NCBI GenBank assembly: GCA_963731125.1
Contig: CAVSVP010000017.1
Coordinates: 1-64,000 of the forward strand
DNA from: CAVSVP01 sp963731125
Lineage (GTDB): Bacteria; Pseudomonadota; Gammaproteobacteria; Competibacterales; Competibacteraceae
Length of the DNA stretch: 64,000 nt
Direction of reading: 5' to 3'
Of the stretch, positions 54,864-62,831 are shown one piece after another (position 1 is the first letter of the stretch; every line of letters begins with the position of its first letter). The translations under genes and the position numbers were made by a program. The notes beneath the pieces were generated by a model, which had not been told where the DNA came from, made no database searches, and was given only the letters and a program-made list of their open reading frames with translations.

Positions 54864-56207
54864 ATGACAGACTCGTTGAAACGCAAAGGTTGGACCGTCG
54901 TGCTGGCCGGCACCGGCATCAATCTTGCCCTGGGGATTCTCTACACCTGGAGTATTTTTAAGAGGGCCATTCGTACCTCCATCGAGACCGGCGGGGCAGG
55001 GAGTTTCCAATGGGATCTGGCATCCATCAACGACCCCTATGCGGTGGCTTGCTTGGCCTTCGCTTTCTCCATGATTCTGGCTGGTAAGTGTCAAGACCGC
55101 TTTGGGCCTAGGATAACGGCACTGGCGGGAGGCCTACTGGTAGGTGCCGGGTTTGTGCTGGTGTCCCAGAGCACGAGTTATCTAGTGTGGGTGTTAGGAT
55201 TTGGCGTATTGGCTGGTATGGGAATGGGGTTTGCCTATTCTTCGGCAACGCCGCCGGCGCTAAAATGGTTTCCGCCGGCCAAGACCGGCTTAATCGCAGG
55301 GATCGTTGTGTCTGGGTTTGGATTGGCAGCGGTTTATATTGCTCCCCTGGCCACTTATCTGCTGGATACTTGGGACCTGCAGACTGCTATGTTGTTCTTT
55401 GGTGTGGCGTTTGCCATCGTGGTGGCAGCGCTGTCCATGCTGCTCGTGAATCCGCCGGCGGATCATTTGTTTGGCGCTTCGGCGAGCAAGGCGCAGAAGA
55501 CGCTGAAAGCCGCGCTATCCGTGAAGACCGAAGGTGATTTTCAACCCTCCGAAATGCTAAGAACCAGCACCTTCTATATTCTCTGGGGAATATACTTTAT
55601 CGGCGCCGGCGCCGGGTTGATGGTGATCGGCAGCGTCGCCGGCATGGCCAAGAGCAGCCTGGGCGAGCTGGCCTTCCTGGCGGTGGTGATTATGGCCATC
55701 GGCAACGCCAGCGGACGCATCGTAGCCGGTTCTCTGTCGGATAAAATCGGACGTACCCGCACCTTATGCATTATGTTAGCCTGCCAGGCCGCCTTGATGT
55801 TTGCGGCGATTCCCGTGGTCGGTGCCGAGAATGCCAGTGCCGTCCTGCTGGTACTGCTGGCGACCTTTATCGGTTTCAACTACGGCACTAACCTGGCTCT
55901 GTTTCCCTCGTTAACCAAAGATTTTTGGGGATTGAAGAACTTTGGTATCAACTACGGCATTCTCTTCTCTGCCTGGGGTGTCGGTGGTTTCGTGATGGGT
56001 CGCGTGTCGCAGATGATCCAAGCGCAAACCGGCGGTTTTGACCTCTCATTCGCCGTCGCGGGTACCCTATTGACGGTCGCAGCGGGAATCACCCTAACTC
56101 TGAAGGATCTGAAAGCCCATCAAATGGAACAGGCAGTCGAAGCTGTCGAGACTATCGAGCTGACGCCCGCTGTCCAACCGCTGCTGGATAAAGCGGCTGC
56201 CCGATAA
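54864..56207 (+). CDS. OFA-type MFS transporter (oxalate/formate antiporter family)
   Basis: The 447-residue transporter starts at ATG 54864 behind AAAGGAGAGCAAGCC; an ATG 22 bp upstream overlaps that RBS. Twelve hydrophobic segments with the OFA signature start GTGINLALGILYTWSIFKRA, GFGVLAGMGMGFAYSSATPP, LKWFPPAKTGLIAGIVVSGF, and the second-half GRIVAGSLSDKIGR motif. The family exchanges oxalate, formate or other small carboxylates across the inner membrane; the substrate here is unknown. The cytosolic tail (VEAVETIELTPAVQPLLDKA) is acidic. A strong terminator follows, so it is monocistronic. Confidence 0.9.
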   Translation: MTDSLKRKGWTVVLAGTGINLALGILYTWSIFKRAIRTSIETGGAGSFQWDLASINDPYAVACLAFAFSMILAGKCQDRFGPRITALAGGLLVGAGFVLVSQSTSYLVWVLGFGVLAGMGMGFAYSSATPPALKWFPPAKTGLIAGIVVSGFGLAAVYIAPLATYLLDTWDLQTAMLFFGVAFAIVVAALSMLLVNPPADHLFGASASKAQKTLKAALSVKTEGDFQPSEMLRTSTFYILWGIYFIGAGAGLMVIGSVAGMAKSSLGELAFLAVVIMAIGNASGRIVAGSLSDKIGRTRTLCIMLACQAALMFAAIPVVGAENASAVLLVLLATFIGFNYGTNLALFPSLTKDFWGLKNFGINYGILFSAWGVGGFVMGRVSQMIQAQTGGFDLSFAVAGTLLTVAAGITLTLKDLKAHQMEQAVEAVETIELTPAVQPLLDKAAAR

Positions 56208-56241
56208 GCTTTCGTACCTAAATAACCTCCACAGCTGTTAC

Positions 56242-56268
56242 CAAGGCCCCGCTTAACGCGGGGCTTTG
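56242..56268 (+). terminator. Rho-independent terminator after OFA transporter
   Basis: CAAGGCCCCGC and GCGGGGCTTTG form an 11-bp stem with one G-U pair around TTAAC; the T-tract is short. 34 bp after the stop. Confidence 0.8.
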
Positions 56269-56353
56269 TGTATATTGCGGAATTAAATTGCAGCAGCAGT
56301 GCACTGATTGTATTATTCTTTACTTATTGTTTAATAGTAAAGAGACTGCAGCG

Positions 56354-56569
56354 ATGCCAAAAGTCAGTTCTAAAAGACAAATCACGTTGCCTGCTGATCA
56401 ATGTCGGCAAGTAGGTATCAAACCCGGAGACGAATACGAAAGTTTTGTTTTTGAAGGGCATATCACCATTGTTAAGAAGGTTTCTGGTGCAGCTAAGGGG
56501 ATTCTCAAGCATATTGAGGGGGATACCTCAGTCACCGACGAGGCGTCTTTGCAGAGCGCCCTGGACTAG
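56354..56569 (+). CDS. AbrB-type antitoxin
   Basis: The 71-residue product (ATG 56354) shows the swapped-hairpin AbrB DNA-binding start MPKVSSKRQITLPADQCRQV then GIKPGDEYESFVFEGHITIV, and an acidic C-terminal tail (HIEGDTSVTDEASLQSALD) typical of the toxin-binding part of antitoxins. It ends 9 bp before the PIN toxin gene, a two-gene operon that it probably autorepresses. The upstream open frame lacks an RBS. Confidence 0.85.
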   Translation: MPKVSSKRQITLPADQCRQVGIKPGDEYESFVFEGHITIVKKVSGAAKGILKHIEGDTSVTDEASLQSALD

Positions 56570-56578
56570 GAGAACTGC

Positions 56579-57013
56579 TTGATCGCTATCGATACCAACG
56601 TATTGCTTCGTTACTTGCTATGGGATGACGAAGCACAATCGGTAAAAGCTGATAGATTGATTAATGGCTCTGCACCTGTACTGATAACAGACGTGGTGCT
56701 CACGGAAACCCTGTGGACACTCAAAGGGAAGAAATACAAGGTAGACAAAACAGCATTGATTGCTGTGGTGAATTCGCTGTTTGAAGAGCCCAACATTTGT
56801 GTTGAAGACGGGCAAACCGTGTGGCGAGCGTTGAACGACTATCGGCATGGGAAACCGGTTAAGGTTGGTAGTAAAAAGAAGGAAGCCGATTTTTCCGTCG
56901 CCCTGATCGTTAATAAGGCGAAATATTACGCGTCGGAAAAAGGTGAAGTGCTCGACGGAGTTTATACCTTTGACCTTGCTGCACAGGAGATACCAGGAAC
57001 AGCGAAACTGTGA
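56579..57013 (+). CDS. PIN-domain toxin (VapC-like ribonuclease)
   Basis: The 144-residue product starts at TTG 56579, with AGGAG seven bases upstream; no ATG fits. PIN residues: Asp5 (MIAIDTNVLLRYLL), Glu43 (VVLTETLWTLKGK), Asp104 (KKEADFSVALIVNKAK), and Asp132 in YTFDLAAQ. All four acidic positions are present, so Mg-dependent RNase activity is expected. It forms a type II toxin-antitoxin pair with the preceding AbrB gene. The rare TTG start may keep toxin below antitoxin. Confidence 0.88.
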   Translation: MIAIDTNVLLRYLLWDDEAQSVKADRLINGSAPVLITDVVLTETLWTLKGKKYKVDKTALIAVVNSLFEEPNICVEDGQTVWRALNDYRHGKPVKVGSKKKEADFSVALIVNKAKYYASEKGEVLDGVYTFDLAAQEIPGTAKL

Positions 57014-57243
57014 AACCAAACATGGCTGAAGCCCAATTAATTGGGTAGAATGACAGCAAATCATCTCCTCTAACCCGAAATTCATTGACGACGCCGCGCC
57101 CTCATTACTGGGGCATAAACAAATCACCGACGCCTACTTGATAACAGCTTTCAGATCGATATTTCTGACTACAACCAGTCATTTTGAAACTTACAGCAGG
57201 CTATTCATAAAAATTCAGCGGTAGCAGATACAGTGGAGGAACC

Positions 57244-58026
57244 ATGACTTATCAAGCCTTCGATCTTAGCGGTAAAGTGGCGTTAATTACCGGTGGTAAC
57301 AGCGGCATTGGTCTCGGTATGGCAGAGGCCGTGGCGGCGGCTGGCGCCAATGTGTGCCTGTGGGGCAGCAATCCGGAAAAGAACGCCGCTGCGCTGGAGA
57401 AACTCAGAGCCTACGGCACTCAAGTGGCAGCGCTGGGGTGTGACATCGCTGATGAAATCAGTGTGGAAAACAGCTTGAGCAAAACGTTGTCTGAATTCGG
57501 ACGCATCGACGCCTGCTTTGCCAATGCCGGAGTAAGCAGCAAGCCGACCTCCTTCCTGGAAGCGTCCACTGCAGAGTGGCGGCGGGTGTTGGGTGTTAAT
57601 CTGGATGGGGTCTTTTATACATTTCGGGCGGTGGCGCGGCATATGGTGGAGCGTGCCAAGCATGGCGATCCGGGGGGACGCTTGATCGGTACAGCCAGCA
57701 TTGCCGCCATTTCCGGGGCTGCCCGTAACGAAGCGTACGCTACCACTAAAGGTGGGTTATTGGCTATCGTTCGGGCATTGGCCGTGGAACTGGCGCGCCA
57801 TGGTATCACGGCCAACGCTATTCTCCCAGGCTGGATTGAGACAGCGATGACGGAAGGCGCTTTCCAATCACAGACTTTTGCGGCGGCCGTTAAGCCCCGG
57901 ATTCCCCTGGGGCGATGGGGTAAACCACAGGACTTTGGCGCCATCGCTATATACCTAATGAGTGACGCCAGCGCCTATCATACTGGCGACTGTATCCGTA
58001 TCGACGGCGGTTATGTCTTGTTCTAA
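57244..58026 (+). CDS. SDR family oxidoreductase
   Basis: The 260-residue classical short-chain dehydrogenase has cofactor motif TGGNSGIG (16-23), NAG (94-96), catalytic Ser152, Tyr165 and Lys169 (YATTK), and ILPGWIETAMTEG after the active site. FabG/glucose dehydrogenase-like in length and layout. LWGSNPEKNAAA at the end of the second strand carries no acidic residue there, which favours NADP(H) (inference). Substrate unknown. ATG 57244 behind GTGGAGGAACC. Standalone. Confidence 0.9.
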   Translation: MTYQAFDLSGKVALITGGNSGIGLGMAEAVAAAGANVCLWGSNPEKNAAALEKLRAYGTQVAALGCDIADEISVENSLSKTLSEFGRIDACFANAGVSSKPTSFLEASTAEWRRVLGVNLDGVFYTFRAVARHMVERAKHGDPGGRLIGTASIAAISGAARNEAYATTKGGLLAIVRALAVELARHGITANAILPGWIETAMTEGAFQSQTFAAAVKPRIPLGRWGKPQDFGAIAIYLMSDASAYHTGDCIRIDGGYVLF

Positions 58027-58100
58027 ATATCCCCCGTTTTCTCAAAGTAAAGGATGCATAAGCTGGGGTGTCATCAGTAGTACCGCATCACCATCACGAC

Positions 58101-59990
58101 TCAGCGAGCGATTGATTGATTGACCGATGCGGCCGCGGGTAACAGCGCTTCCTCGCCAACCGCAGCGGCTCGTGCGTTGCCCGGTTGCAAGGCGATGGCA
58201 GGATAGCCGACTGCCGCTCTAAACTGTTGCAGTTCCCGGGAGGGTCGGGTTTCTTCAGGTGTCGACATCAGCCTGCAACGCATCAGCACATGGCCGATAT
58301 CGGCCCGGCTGGAGACGACGGCAAGGGGAACCGATAGCAGTAGCCCCATGATGACCGGCGCCATCCACCAGATATGATCGGGTACGATTGCCGCAACGAG
58401 TGTCCATGTCCCGACACCCAGCGCTATTTGCCATTTGTGGTAGATAAATGACTCAACGATCGTAAGACCGCGGTTGCCGCGGGGCTGAGCATTCCAGCTG
58501 ATGGAGTAACCGCTGAGAATAGAGATGACGAATAGGGAGTGAAATACCATCATCACCGGTGCTAGGAGAGCGGCAAAGATGATCTCCAGCGAGGTGCTGC
58601 ACAAGAGAATTCCGCCCCCGCCAAAGGATGCGCGTCGTTTAGCATTGAGCATCGCCAACACCAAAGCCAATAGCTTGGGTGTGAGCAGCATGCCGATGGT
58701 AACGGCGAACAGCGAGATGGCTTCTGTCGTTTTAAACACCGGCCACAGAGGAAACAGATGATAACCCGGCGGGAAATAATCGAGTTCCGTGTTGGCTTGA
58801 TCAATCAATTGCAATAATCCCAGGCTCGTCAACAGCAGCCAGAGGGGCGATGATACATACGCCATCACACCCAGCAAAAAATGCAGACGGCTGAGGGGAT
58901 GCAAGCCCTTGGCCGTTAACAGGCGCAAATGTTGCAAATTACCCTGACACCAGCGACGATCGCGTTTCGCATAATCCAAAATGTTAGAGGGCATTTCCTC
59001 GTAGCTGCCCCGGCCTTCCGGCAGATTCCAGACTGCCCAGCCGGCACGGCGCATTAAGGCGGCTTCAACAAAGTCGTGACTGAGGATTTCACCCGCCAAC
59101 GGCCCCGAACCCGGCAGAATGGGTAACTGACAGTGTTCCATAAAGGGTTGGATGCGAATGATGGCATTATGACCGAAATAATTGCCGGCATCCAATTGCC
59201 AAAAGCTCTGCCCGGTGGTCAATAGTTCGGAGCAAAGACGGCTGCTGAATTGCAGGATACGAGCAAACAAAGTCTCCTGGTTGACGGGTAACGGAACCGT
59301 CTGAATGATGCCGGCCTTTGGGTTGGCCTGCATCGTTCTCACCAGTTGCAGGATGGTCTGACCGTGCATAATGCTGTCCGCATCCAGTACGATCATATGA
59401 TCAAATTGCTCCCCCCACTGGCGGCAAAAATCCATGAGGTTGCCGGCTTTTCGCCCTGTGTTGGTCTTGCGGCGACGATAGTGCAGCCTGTCGTGGGCAT
59501 TGAGCCAAGCACGCAGTTCCCACCAGTGCCGTTCTTCTTGTGCCGCAATATCCGGATCGGTGGTGTCACTGAGCACAAACATCTGAAAATGCTTTAGCTT
59601 ACCGGTGGCGCGCAGAGAGAGGTAAATCGCTTTGAGGCCGGCAAATACCCGTTCGGTGTCCTCGTTATGAATCGGCATGACGATTGCGGTGGCGGTGGTA
59701 ATGGGAGCCTCAGTGTTTCTTGCAGCCGCAATGGGAGCAGCGAAGGCGACCGGATCGCGGGCCAGTAGCTGAATAAGAAATCCGATGACCGCATTCCAAA
59801 ATGATAGAACGACCAGGCCAAAGGCGACGGTAAACAGCAGCAAAACGATGGCTTCGACGTGGGTCGTGCCATTGGCACGGACAATATCGGCCATGAAAAA
59901 AGCACCACCCAAGGTAGTGCCAGACACCAGCGTAAAATACAATAGCCGATGGAAGAAGGACTTTACGTCCAAAGAAGCGAGTGTAGCCAT
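58101..59990 (-). CDS. opgH: Glucans biosynthesis glucosyltransferase OpgH
   Basis: The 629-residue membrane GT2 enzyme polymerises beta-1,2-linked glucose from UDP-glucose and passes it to the periplasm. Start ATG 59990 behind AAAGGGGTCCT; the open frame extends 11 codons upstream. Two N-terminal membrane helices, then the GT2 core: AIVMPIHNEDTERVFAGLKA, IVLDADSIM (Asp pair), SHDFVEAALMRRAGW and RDRRWCQGNLQH (QxxRW-like), then about six further helices. It is shorter than the E. coli protein (847) because the long N-terminal cytosolic part is missing, as in many non-enteric homologues. Downstream partner of opgG. Confidence 0.93.
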   Translation of the reverse strand: MATLASLDVKSFFHRLLYFTLVSGTTLGGAFFMADIVRANGTTHVEAIVLLLFTVAFGLVVLSFWNAVIGFLIQLLARDPVAFAAPIAAARNTEAPITTATAIVMPIHNEDTERVFAGLKAIYLSLRATGKLKHFQMFVLSDTTDPDIAAQEERHWWELRAWLNAHDRLHYRRRKTNTGRKAGNLMDFCRQWGEQFDHMIVLDADSIMHGQTILQLVRTMQANPKAGIIQTVPLPVNQETLFARILQFSSRLCSELLTTGQSFWQLDAGNYFGHNAIIRIQPFMEHCQLPILPGSGPLAGEILSHDFVEAALMRRAGWAVWNLPEGRGSYEEMPSNILDYAKRDRRWCQGNLQHLRLLTAKGLHPLSRLHFLLGVMAYVSSPLWLLLTSLGLLQLIDQANTELDYFPPGYHLFPLWPVFKTTEAISLFAVTIGMLLTPKLLALVLAMLNAKRRASFGGGGILLCSTSLEIIFAALLAPVMMVFHSLFVISILSGYSISWNAQPRGNRGLTIVESFIYHKWQIALGVGTWTLVAAIVPDHIWWMAPVIMGLLLSVPLAVVSSRADIGHVLMRCRLMSTPEETRPSRELQQFRAAVGYPAIALQPGNARAAAVGEEALLPAAASVNQSIAR

Positions 59991-60002
59991 AGGACCCCTT
60001 TC

Positions 60003-60189
60003 ATTGTTATGAATACTCGGCATCGGCCGAAATGTGGCCTGGTGGGACTAACCCGTCCAGAGATAGTTCCAGGGTCTCGTCAAAAAATTTTCGACAAAAT
60101 TATTGTTATGAATACTTGTTGTAACCGACCGGAATATGGCCCGAAAAACTAACCCGTCCAGAGATAGTTCCAGGTTTCCGTCAAAAATT
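60003..60189. repeat. Imperfect duplication of the opgG 3' end
   Basis: 60003-60089 and 60102-60189 are direct copies with a 99-bp offset, each running from ATTGTTATGAATACT to CGTCAAAAA. Copy two contains the last 13 codons of opgG; copy one retains TGGAACTATCTCTGGACGGG in the spacer before opgH with several mismatches. So the opgG-opgH spacer arose by tandem duplication of the gene end. Confidence 0.85.
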
Positions 60190-61708
60190 GATCCCGCAAG
60201 CGCAGAAAACAACGCATGACCGAAGGCTCGTTGCCATCGGGATAGAAGTCGAAGAAAACCCGCCAGCCCTGCGTTTCTCCATTCTTTTGGGTGACCGGTG
60301 TGGACGTCTTGCCACTGGAGCAGCTAACCAGAGCCTCGACGGGTTGCTCTCTGCCGAGCGAGGGTAGGTCGCCGCCGTTAAAATCAATCACGAACAGACG
60401 TGCCTCTTCGGGCGCTTTTTCCTTCACCCCGGGTCTGGTGGCTGAACCGATGCGCGTCGCTTCGACATATCCGCCGGGAGGCCAGCTATTATTGTTGATA
60501 AAAGCGTTTAAGAGGTAAGCAAACTCGAAGGGTTTGCCCACGGGAGGAGGTTTGTCGGGCACCCAAAAGCTGACGATGTTATCGTTGGTTTCCGAATCCG
60601 TCGGTAATTCCACCAACTCGATATGTCCGGCTCCCCAATCCTCCAAAGGCCGCACCCATAGGCTTGGCCGCTTTTGGTAGTCGGCGCCCAGGTCCTGGTA
60701 ATTGGCAAAATCGCGGTCGCGCTGTATCAGTCCAAAACCCTTTAGGTTGGTGTCAAAAAAGGAACTCACGTTGAGATTGCGGCGGTTAACCAACGGCCGC
60801 CATATCCACTCGCCGCTTCCTGTTTGAATCATGACACCATCGGAATCATGGACCTCAGGGCGAAAGTCGTCGAAAGTTCGGGTGCGATTTTCACCGAAAA
60901 AGAACATGCTGGTAAGGGGTGAGATACCGAGCTTGGCAATTTCTTCACGCGGAAATAAGGTCGCCCGGACTTCCACCTGTGTATCGGTGCGGGGGCGTAC
61001 GATAAAGCGGTATGCACCTGTCGTGCTTTTGCTGTTCAGCAGGGCGTAAAGGGTGATCGAGGTCGCTTCGGGTTCGGGTTTCTCGAGCCAGAACTCTTCA
61101 AAAATGGGAAACTCTTCACCATTGTTGTGTGCGGTATCAATGGCAAGACCACGGGCCGATAGACCGTAATGCTGATCGCGGCCGACCATGCGAAAGTAGC
61201 TGGCTCCCAGAAAGACGACAACCTCATCGGCATATTGCGGGGTATGCAGTGGGAAATGCAGGCGGAATCCTGCGAAACCAAGGCCGTTGCGATCAAATTT
61301 CTCGGGATTTAGCTTGCGATATTCGAACAAATCAGTGCTAAAGGGGACTGGGTGGCTTTGCCCGTTTTCGATGACATTAATGGCGACTGTACGGCCATAG
61401 TAAAAGCCAGGGTGAAAAAACTGGACTTCAAACAGCCCTTCCCCCTTCCATAAGGCCTTCTCGGCATTGAAGTTGATGCTGCGGTATTGATCGTAGGATA
61501 GCTTCCGCCACGACTCGGGAATGCGGCTACGTTGATCGACATAGGGGTGCTTCGCCAGTTGGCGAGCTTTTTCCACAACGTCGGTGTAGCCGAAAGCCTG
61601 TGCTTCACTGGCAAAACCTTTTCGAACAGAGCTTGGTAACCAGAAACTAGTAAGGACAGCGGTTGTAGACAGAACAAATTGTCTGCGGTTCAGCATTCTC
61701 ATTCTCAT
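60149..61708 (-). CDS. opgG: Periplasmic glucan biosynthesis protein, OpgG/OpgD family
   Basis: The 519-residue product has a Tat-type leader (MLNRRQFVLSTTAVLTSFWL), so it is exported folded. Two-domain MdoG architecture: an N-terminal beta-sandwich (KARQLAKHPYVDQRSRIPES, FHPGFYYGRTVAINVI, GASYFRMVGRDQHYGLSARG) and a C-terminal Ig-like domain ending DQFLTETWNYLWTG. E. coli OpgG uses Sec and OpgD uses Tat, so the leader is OpgD-like while the position before opgH is opgG-like. It shapes or branches the periplasmic glucans made by OpgH. Three close ATG codons (MRMRM) leave the exact start open. Confidence 0.9.
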   Translation of the reverse strand: MRMRMLNRRQFVLSTTAVLTSFWLPSSVRKGFASEAQAFGYTDVVEKARQLAKHPYVDQRSRIPESWRKLSYDQYRSINFNAEKALWKGEGLFEVQFFHPGFYYGRTVAINVIENGQSHPVPFSTDLFEYRKLNPEKFDRNGLGFAGFRLHFPLHTPQYADEVVVFLGASYFRMVGRDQHYGLSARGLAIDTAHNNGEEFPIFEEFWLEKPEPEATSITLYALLNSKSTTGAYRFIVRPRTDTQVEVRATLFPREEIAKLGISPLTSMFFFGENRTRTFDDFRPEVHDSDGVMIQTGSGEWIWRPLVNRRNLNVSSFFDTNLKGFGLIQRDRDFANYQDLGADYQKRPSLWVRPLEDWGAGHIELVELPTDSETNDNIVSFWVPDKPPPVGKPFEFAYLLNAFINNNSWPPGGYVEATRIGSATRPGVKEKAPEEARLFVIDFNGGDLPSLGREQPVEALVSCSSGKTSTPVTQKNGETQGWRVFFDFYPDGNEPSVMRCFLRLRDQFLTETWNYLWTG

Positions 61709-62428
61709 TGAAGCTAATAGAACCCAGTATTATGTCTCTAAGTAAGGCACAAAAGTTTCAATAGCGATTTAACTTGGTTGTTAATTTTTGTTAAAACAGA
61801 ATTAGTTAATTATTAAATAATTACCAATCATGTCTTAAGCTTTAGAAGCTGATGTTTATCCCATGAGTAAAAGTTGCAATGCGAAAAAACAAAATTGTAA
61901 TTTTTACATTGCCCATCCTGGTTAAAAAGCCGGCACGCAAGCCGCTTATTGGCGGGTAAGCACGCCGCAGAACCCCTGTGGAGAAATTTCCGTTCGCGCT
62001 TAAGAGGCTGTCAAGCTTATCAACGCCCTTGACAATTTGAACGGAATCGCTGAATTTCGGTTTCAACTGCGCCATCCTGCAACTGGCCCTTGTCAAGGAT
62101 TTATCACGCAAACCCGGTGCGGGTTGCCCTGCCGAAAGCATGTGATTATCTCGCTGGGAAATTAACATAGGATGCAGCCAGCACGTTTTAGTTCACACAT
62201 TGACTTAAGCAAATTTTACGCCGTAGTACCTTTTTTTCGGACCGACTTTGGAATGATAATAGTGTCTATTGCTTGTCGCTGTGCGCAGCCTTAGGCTGCG
62301 TACCTTCGTTTTTGTGCCCTAATTATGATTTTGGCCGCTACACGCACTTTTTTGGTGCCTATTTTCTCTTTTGCACTTCATTGATTCGTGATGCTGACGG
62401 TCGTTTTCGTCAGATGAGGTAGGAACGT
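61709..62428. other. 720-bp intergenic region with a palindrome
   Basis: No supported gene. At 62281-62302 lies the near-perfect palindrome GTGCGCAGCCTTAGGCTGCG followed by TAC and a T-rich stretch, which could be an operator, or a terminator for a short transcript. The palindrome is about 130 bp before the next gene. 61740-61830 is AT-rich and probably the opgG promoter. Confidence 0.5.
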
Positions 62429-62812
62429 ATGTTGATGTCAAAAAGACGGTTTATCATCGCCCTTATCACCGGCCTGCTGGCGGCGCGCGGTTGGGGGACC
62501 AAGGTGCTGGCCGCCGGTATTTCCGATGCCTCGATTGAAGCTATGGTGGGCAACCTGTTTTCCGATGTGACGGATGCTCAGGTAATAGGCCGGTGCTATC
62601 TGAGCCTTTATCCCGAAAAAGCCAATCGCAGTGTTTTGCTGGCGGAGTTGAAAATGACTTATCCCCTGTTGACGGGTCATCGGATACGACTTAAGGAAGT
62701 TCTTTATCAACGCCGCCAACAACAGTTTCTCGAAGGCGATACAGTTATCGTAGACGGCTGGGTCCTGGCGCGCTGCGAAGCACAGTTATGCGCTTTACTG
62801 GCACTTTCTTGA
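62429..62812 (+). CDS. Small exported protein, probable partner of GMC oxidoreductase
   Basis: The 127-residue product (ATG 62429) starts MLMSKRRFIIALITGLLAAR, a leader with a KRRF twin-Arg-like motif. The mature part (SIEAMVGNLFSDVTDAQVIG, RCYLSLYPEKANRSVLLAEL) is helical. Size, leader and position just before a GMC oxidoreductase recall the small subunit 3 of gluconate/sorbitol-type dehydrogenases, which carries the Tat signal for a leaderless large subunit. That is by context only; sequence similarity is not clear. 19-bp gap to the next gene. Confidence 0.7.
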   Translation: MLMSKRRFIIALITGLLAARGWGTKVLAAGISDASIEAMVGNLFSDVTDAQVIGRCYLSLYPEKANRSVLLAELKMTYPLLTGHRIRLKEVLYQRRQQQFLEGDTVIVDGWVLARCEAQLCALLALS

Positions 62813-62831
62813 AGGATTGGAACGGATTGAC

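Noticed and set aside
61842..62168. 108-codon minus-strand frame in the opgG upstream gap
   Set aside because: No RBS or recognisable family, and AT-rich promoter-like composition nearby; not supported as a gene.
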